Assembly (NCBI GenBank): GCA_038322995.1
Contig: JBBQGM010000019.1
Span: 1-56,408, forward strand
From: QHXQ01 sp038322995
GTDB taxonomy: Bacteria > Acidobacteriota > Blastocatellia > Pyrinomonadales > Pyrinomonadaceae
Reading direction: 5' to 3'
Length of the DNA: 56,408 nucleotides
Position 1 is the stretch's first letter; each line of letters opens with the position of its first letter. Positions 52,758 to 56,408 of the stretch are shown one piece after another. The position numbers and the translations under genes were made by a program. The notes beneath the pieces were generated by a model, which saw nothing but the letters and a program-made list of their open reading frames with translations, did not search any database and had not been told where the DNA came from.

Positions 52758-53690
52758 TTACATCTTGGCGAACGTGTCCATCAGGTTCAGGGCCGCGGGG
52801 CCGAGGATGGCGATGAACAACGTGGGAAACAGGAAACACGCGAGCGGCATGAGCAACTTCACGGCCGCCTTCTGCGCCGCTTGCTCCGCGCGCTGCCGGC
52901 GCTTTGTGCGCAAGCTGTCGGCATAGACGCGCACGGCCCGCGCGATGGACGTGCCAAAGCGATCCGCTTGAATCAGCATCGCCACGAGACTGCGCAAGTC
53001 GTCCACGCCGGTGCGCTCGGCCAGATTGCGCAGTGCTTCTTCGCGCTCACGCCCGACGCGGATTTCCAGATTGCACAACTCGAATTCTTCGCTAATGTCG
53101 GGATGCGCTTCGCGCATCTCCGCGCCGACGCGCACCATCGCGGCGTTCAACCCCAAGCCCGCTTCGATACAGACGACCATCAGGTCAAGCGCGTCCGCCA
53201 GGCCCCAACGCACGCGCTGCTGCCGCGCCTTGATCATTTTGTTCAGCACGTAGCGCGGCAGGAAGAAGCCAGCGACGAAGGCGGCCAGAATCCACGTAAC
53301 CGCGCTGGACAGCGGCCGGGCCAGCAACGCGCATGCGAGCGCGACCACGCCCGGCAGACAGACGAGCGCAGTTAATTGAATCGCGCGAAAGACGGCCGGC
53401 GCGTGCGGCGCACGATAGCCGGCCTGCATCAACTGCTTTTGCAACTTCTTCGCTTCAGCGGCCGACGGCGGCGCGAGCCGGTGCAACGGCGCGGCCATGC
53501 GCTCCGCCAGCGCCGCGACCGGGCTGTCATCCGGCAAAGGCATGGCGACCGACGCGCCCATGCCGCGCTCCGTTTCGCCTAAGCGGCGCAAGCGCTCCGT
53601 CGCCGCGCTCGCCGGCCGGAACATCAGCCAGTAGACCGCCAGCGCGCCCAGCGTGAAACAGACGAAAGTGGAAAGGATGATTAGAAACAT
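52758..53690 (-). CDS. tadC: Type II secretion F-domain protein, Tad pilus TadC
   Basis: This 310-residue inner-membrane protein has a first membrane segment at the N-terminus (MFLIILSTFVCFTLGALAVYW). The T2SSF domain follows with ALDLMVVCIEAGLGLNAAM near 155-173 and RSLVAMLIQADRFGTSIARAV near 229-249, then a final hydrophobic hairpin. It builds the Tad pilus platform with TadB. I start at ATG 53688-53690; the open frame adds eleven residues coded by heptad repeat 6. Confidence 0.9.
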   Translation of the reverse strand: MFLIILSTFVCFTLGALAVYWLMFRPASAATERLRRLGETERGMGASVAMPLPDDSPVAALAERMAAPLHRLAPPSAAEAKKLQKQLMQAGYRAPHAPAVFRAIQLTALVCLPGVVALACALLARPLSSAVTWILAAFVAGFFLPRYVLNKMIKARQQRVRWGLADALDLMVVCIEAGLGLNAAMVRVGAEMREAHPDISEEFELCNLEIRVGREREEALRNLAERTGVDDLRSLVAMLIQADRFGTSIARAVRVYADSLRTKRRQRAEQAAQKAAVKLLMPLACFLFPTLFIAILGPAALNLMDTFAKM

Positions 53691-53815
53691 GTCAGTTGTC
53701 CATTGTCCGCTGTCCGTGGTCAATTGTTCTCTGTGCCATCAGTTGCCTGTTTCAGCTTCAGCGTGCAACACGCCATAGAAGCACAACGGACAACTGACCA
53801 CTGCCAACGGACAGC
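53691..53815. repeat. Heptad inverted repeat 6 (TTGTCCG type)
   Basis: The left arm (53691-53728) runs GTCAGTTGTCCATTGT and then CTGTCCGTGGTC. The complement of the right arm (53783-53815) begins CTGTCCGTTGGC and includes GTCAGTTGTCCGTTGT, matching at 15 of 16 positions. It fills the tadB-tadC gap and ends four bases before the tadB stop. Confidence 0.7.
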
Positions 53816-53818
53816 CTG

Positions 53819-54781
53819 TCAAATCTTGATGCGCAGAATCTTGCGCACAAACAACATGCCGGTCAGTTGCAAGCCCAGCGCGAGCGCGATCAGCTTGTGC
53901 CCGCGCGGGTCTTTCCAGAGGATGCTCATGTAATCGGGGTTCAACACCGTGACGGCGAGCGCGACGAAGATGGGCAGCCCGCAGAGAATCCACGCGGACA
54001 TGCGCGAACTGGTCGTCAACGTCTTCAAGTCTTCCATGATGCGGAAGCGTTCGCGGATCGTGTGCGCCACCTTCTCCAAAATCTCCGCGAGATTGCCGCC
54101 CGTTTCGCGCTGGATCATGATCGCGGTGATGCACATCTTGAGGTCGAGCAAGGGCACGCGCGCCGCCAGATTTTCGAGCGCAAGTTTGAGCGAGAGCCCG
54201 AGATTCTGCTCCTCGTAAGTTTTGCGAAACTCGGCGGCGACCGGGTCGGGCATCTCGGTCGCGATCATGTGCAGCGCCTCGGTGAAGGCGTGTCCGGCGG
54301 AGAGCGAGCGGCTCATCAGTTCGAGCGTGTCCGGCAACTGTTCGAGAAATAGGTTGAGCCGCTGCCGCCGTTTCCACCAGACGTGCCCGAACGGCAGCAC
54401 AGCGGCGACGAGCGCGGCCCCGATGATGACGAGCACCAAGATCGTGAGCATCGAAGCCGCCAAGCCCGCCAGCATCGCCGCCATCGCCGAGAACATCAGC
54501 AACCGCGTGACCGTGATGTGCAAGCCCGCCTGGTCGATCATTCGCCGCAAACGCGCCGCGACCGGCACGTTCAAGAGCGCGCGATTCATCAATGGAATCT
54601 CGCTCAGCAATTCCTGCCGCGCGAGTTGCACATCCACATCCTCGGCGCTCGCCGAATGCAACAAGGCATCCGCCAGACGCTGCTGCAAACGCGCCTTGCG
54701 CTGATCCGTGCCGCGCGTGGCCAGCAGATAAGCCGCGAAGGTTAGGAACAGACAGAAGGTGAAAACGAGAAAGGGGATCAT
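53819..54781 (-). CDS. tadB: Type II secretion F-domain protein, Tad pilus TadB
   Basis: The 320-residue membrane protein has an N-terminal segment (MIPFLVFTFCLFLTFAAYLLA), a helical hairpin near 92-126 and the T2SSF domain. That domain has LPDTLELMSRSLSAGHAFTEAL near 144-165 and DLKMCITAIMIQRETGGNLAEIL near 209-231. It pairs with TadC as the platform for the CpaF/TadA motor. It follows cpaF by 39 bases occupied by heptad repeat 7. Confidence 0.92.
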   Translation of the reverse strand: MIPFLVFTFCLFLTFAAYLLATRGTDQRKARLQQRLADALLHSASAEDVDVQLARQELLSEIPLMNRALLNVPVAARLRRMIDQAGLHITVTRLLMFSAMAAMLAGLAASMLTILVLVIIGAALVAAVLPFGHVWWKRRQRLNLFLEQLPDTLELMSRSLSAGHAFTEALHMIATEMPDPVAAEFRKTYEEQNLGLSLKLALENLAARVPLLDLKMCITAIMIQRETGGNLAEILEKVAHTIRERFRIMEDLKTLTTSSRMSAWILCGLPIFVALAVTVLNPDYMSILWKDPRGHKLIALALGLQLTGMLFVRKILRIKI

Positions 54782-54791
54782 GGTGTTACCT

Positions 54792-54826
54792 GCTATTAGC
54801 TGACAGCTAATAGCTAACAGCTATTC
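54792..54826. repeat. Heptad repeat 7 (GCTATTA / GCTGACA type)
   Basis: Units GCTATTA, GCTGACA, GCTAATA, GCTAACA and GCTATTC follow in exact seven-base phase. Bases 54792-54814 are a perfect hairpin of eleven-base arms around a single A. The cpaF stop codon (54821-54823) is inside the element. Confidence 0.75.
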
Positions 54827-56191
54827 TTCAAAGAAGATGCGCGGCAGTTGCATGCCGTAAATTTTCAAGCGTTCGGCGAAGCGCGGGCGCACGCCGGTGG
54901 GCCGGAAGCGGCCGATGACGCGCCCGTCTTTGTCCACGCCTTTGCGCTCGAACTGGAAAATCTCCTGCATCGTGATCGTCTCGCCTTCCATGCCGGTGAT
55001 CTCGGAGATGGATGTGATGCGGCGTGTGCCGTCGGAGAGGCGCGCACCTTGAATCACGAGGTTGAGCGCGGACGCGATCTGTTGCCGCATGGCGCGGTCG
55101 GAGAGCCGCATGCCGGTCATTTGAATCATCGTCTCAAGGCGGGTCAGCGCGTCGCGCGGCGTGTTGGCGTGGACGGTCGTGAGCGAACCGTCGTGACCGG
55201 TGTTCATCGCTTGCAGCATGTCGATTGATTCGCCGCCGCGCACCTCGCCGATGACGATGCGGTCGGGCCGCATGCGTAGCGCGTTCTTCACGAGATCGCG
55301 TTGCGTCACTTCGCCCTTGCCCTCGATATTGGCGGGCCTGGTCTCCAGCCGGACGACGTGCGGTTGCTGCAACTGCAACTCGGCCGAGTCTTCAATCGTG
55401 ACGATGCGCTGGTCTTCGGGGATGAAGGCGGAGAGTGCATTCAAGAGCGTCGTTTTGCCTGAGCCTGTGCCGCCGGAGATGAGTATATTGAGCCGCGCAT
55501 GGACGCACATCTCGAACATGTCCGCCATATCTTTCGTCAGCGCGTTCAACTCGATCAGCTTATTCATGCGCAACGGGTCTGTACCGAAGCGACGGATGGA
55601 GACGATGGGGCCGTCAAGCGCGAGCGGCGGGATGATCGCGTTGACGCGCGAGCCGTCGGCGAGGCGCGCGTCCACCATCGGGGAGGATTCGTCTATGCGC
55701 CGACCGACCGACGAGACGATGCGCTCGATGACACGCATCAGATGCTCGTCGTCTTTGAAGGCCACGTCGGTGCGCTCAAGTTTGCCGCGCCGCTCAATGT
55801 AGATGTTCTGCGGCCCGTTGACGAGGATGTCGGAGATGGTCGGATCAGCCAGCAACGGCTCAAGCGGCCCCAGACCGAACAACTCGTGCCGCACCTCCTC
55901 GACCAAACGCTCACGCTCATTCGATGACAGCGGCGCATTCTCGGCCGCGATCAATCCTTCCGCCAGGCGCGAGACTTCCGAGCGCAACTGCTCCGGCTCA
56001 AGCTGGCTCAGCTTGCTCAAGTCCATCCGGTTGATGATCGCGCGATGCAAGCGCGCCTTCATCTCTTGAAACGAGTGCTGGCTCGTCGCCACATCGTCGC
56101 TGCCGCCGTTGCCGCCGTTGCCGTTAGCACGCGCCGCGCCGCCGACCACGACCGGATTCGTTTCTCTGATCAGTCTCTCGCGTAATGACAT
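54821..56191 (-). CDS. cpaF: Tad pilus ATPase CpaF/TadA
   Basis: CpaF is the secretion ATPase that powers assembly (and retraction) of the Tad/Flp pilus. The 456 residues have a Gly/Asn-rich N-terminus, then an N-domain. The ATPase core has Walker A SGGTGSGKTT at 239-248, the Asp box RIVTIEDSAELQLQ, Walker B ALRMRPDRIVIGEVRGGE and the His box TGHDGSLTTVHANT. The start ATG 56189-56191 is at the head of MSLRERLI. It lies between cpaE and tadB. Confidence 0.95.
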   Translation of the reverse strand: MSLRERLIRETNPVVVGGAARANGNGGNGGSDDVATSQHSFQEMKARLHRAIINRMDLSKLSQLEPEQLRSEVSRLAEGLIAAENAPLSSNERERLVEEVRHELFGLGPLEPLLADPTISDILVNGPQNIYIERRGKLERTDVAFKDDEHLMRVIERIVSSVGRRIDESSPMVDARLADGSRVNAIIPPLALDGPIVSIRRFGTDPLRMNKLIELNALTKDMADMFEMCVHARLNILISGGTGSGKTTLLNALSAFIPEDQRIVTIEDSAELQLQQPHVVRLETRPANIEGKGEVTQRDLVKNALRMRPDRIVIGEVRGGESIDMLQAMNTGHDGSLTTVHANTPRDALTRLETMIQMTGMRLSDRAMRQQIASALNLVIQGARLSDGTRRITSISEITGMEGETITMQEIFQFERKGVDKDGRVIGRFRPTGVRPRFAERLKIYGMQLPRIFFEE

Positions 56192-56210
56192 GATTGCTCG
56201 CCGTTCCTGA

Positions 56211-56247
56211 TCTCAAATTTGAGATTTGAGATTTGAAATATCAAATA
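56211..56247. repeat. Heptad repeat 8 (GATTTGA type)
   Basis: Units CTCAAAT, TTGAGAT, TTGAGAT and TTGAAAT follow in seven-base phase, with a perfect palindrome tctcaaatttgaga at 56211-56224. It lies between cpaF and the upstream cpaE-like stop. Confidence 0.7.
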
Positions 56248-56254
56248 CAGTCGG

Positions 56255-56408
56255 TTAGATCGCGGCTGGCGCTTTGTCTTTGTCGAGTCGCCCTGGCAAG
56301 GCGAACGCTGTAGATGCGCCTTTCCGTCGTTGAAACATGGAACCGAGGAAGCTGCGCGACTGCTCTGCTTGCACCGGTTCTTGCGTCGCCCCGGTGAGAC
56401 CGGCCGCG
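56255..56408 (-). CDS. C-terminal end of a CpaE-like pilus protein (partial)
   Basis: A minus-strand frame enters from the right edge and stops at TAA 56255-56257, giving about 50 residues including EQSRSFLGSMFQRRKGAS. A short basic SFLGSMFQRRK-type tail after a helical end, directly upstream of cpaF, fits the end of CpaE (the MinD-like Tad pilus localiser). The ATPase domain lies outside the window, so the assignment rests on position and tail only. Confidence 0.55.
   Translation of the reverse strand, partial: AAGLTGATQEPVQAEQSRSFLGSMFQRRKGASTAFALPGRLDKDKAPAAI

Overview
This is a GC-rich chromosomal segment from a bacterium that is most likely an acidobacterium, perhaps of the Blastocatellia. 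That placement is an inference from gene content: two secreted VWA proteins of the acidobacterial VWFA-related type, a DUF4214 remnant, a bacterial homologue of the tetraether/membrane-spanning lipid synthase, and many short seven-base-periodic hairpins between genes. No rRNA is present; there is one tRNA, tRNA-Pro(CGG).

Layout. Bases 1-7000 hold a minus-strand carB - CoA-binding protein - mogA/moaB run. The 5' end of carB is duplicated around an AT-rich insert that carries an AAA ATPase gene and a DUF4276-like (TOPRIM-like) gene, a candidate defence module. Bases 7000-24500 are mostly single housekeeping and envelope genes: dapB, secreted proteins, a VWA protein, a DnaC-like loader, a bi-domain oxidoreductase, an M20 peptidase, a YihY protein, lepB, rnc, two paralogous TPR-like secreted proteins and a penicillin-binding transpeptidase. 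Bases 24800-30200 hold an NtrB/NtrC-type two-component pair followed by small lipoproteins and secreted proteins. Bases 30300-34900 hold tRNA-Pro, a DedA protein, pcm, surE and the large radical SAM enzyme.

Bases 35183-43324 are a nearly complete histidine operon on the minus strand (hisZ-G-D-C-B-H-F-IE-N). It is preceded by a strong promoter, a histidine-rich leader peptide and a rho-independent terminator, a textbook attenuator layout. hisA is absent from the operon.

Bases 43344-47400 are accessory: a hemerythrin protein, a DUF3616 lipoprotein, and then what looks like a small integrase-less integron cassette array. This consists of a DUF4386 gene with an attC-like site, an HNH endonuclease gene with a second attC-like site, and a frameshifted antitoxin remnant. 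Bases 47423-56408 are one minus-strand run of Tad/Flp pilus genes (cpaE end, cpaF/tadA, tadB, tadC, a tadD-like TPR gene), continuing into a winged-helix MoxR-like ATPase, a lytic transglycosylase, a two-repeat secreted protein and a second VWA protein.

The features I consider least expected are the carB-targeted insertion with its re-supplied gene start, the his attenuator in this phylum, the paired attC-like sites, and the family of heptad hairpins that often contain the stop codon of the preceding gene.
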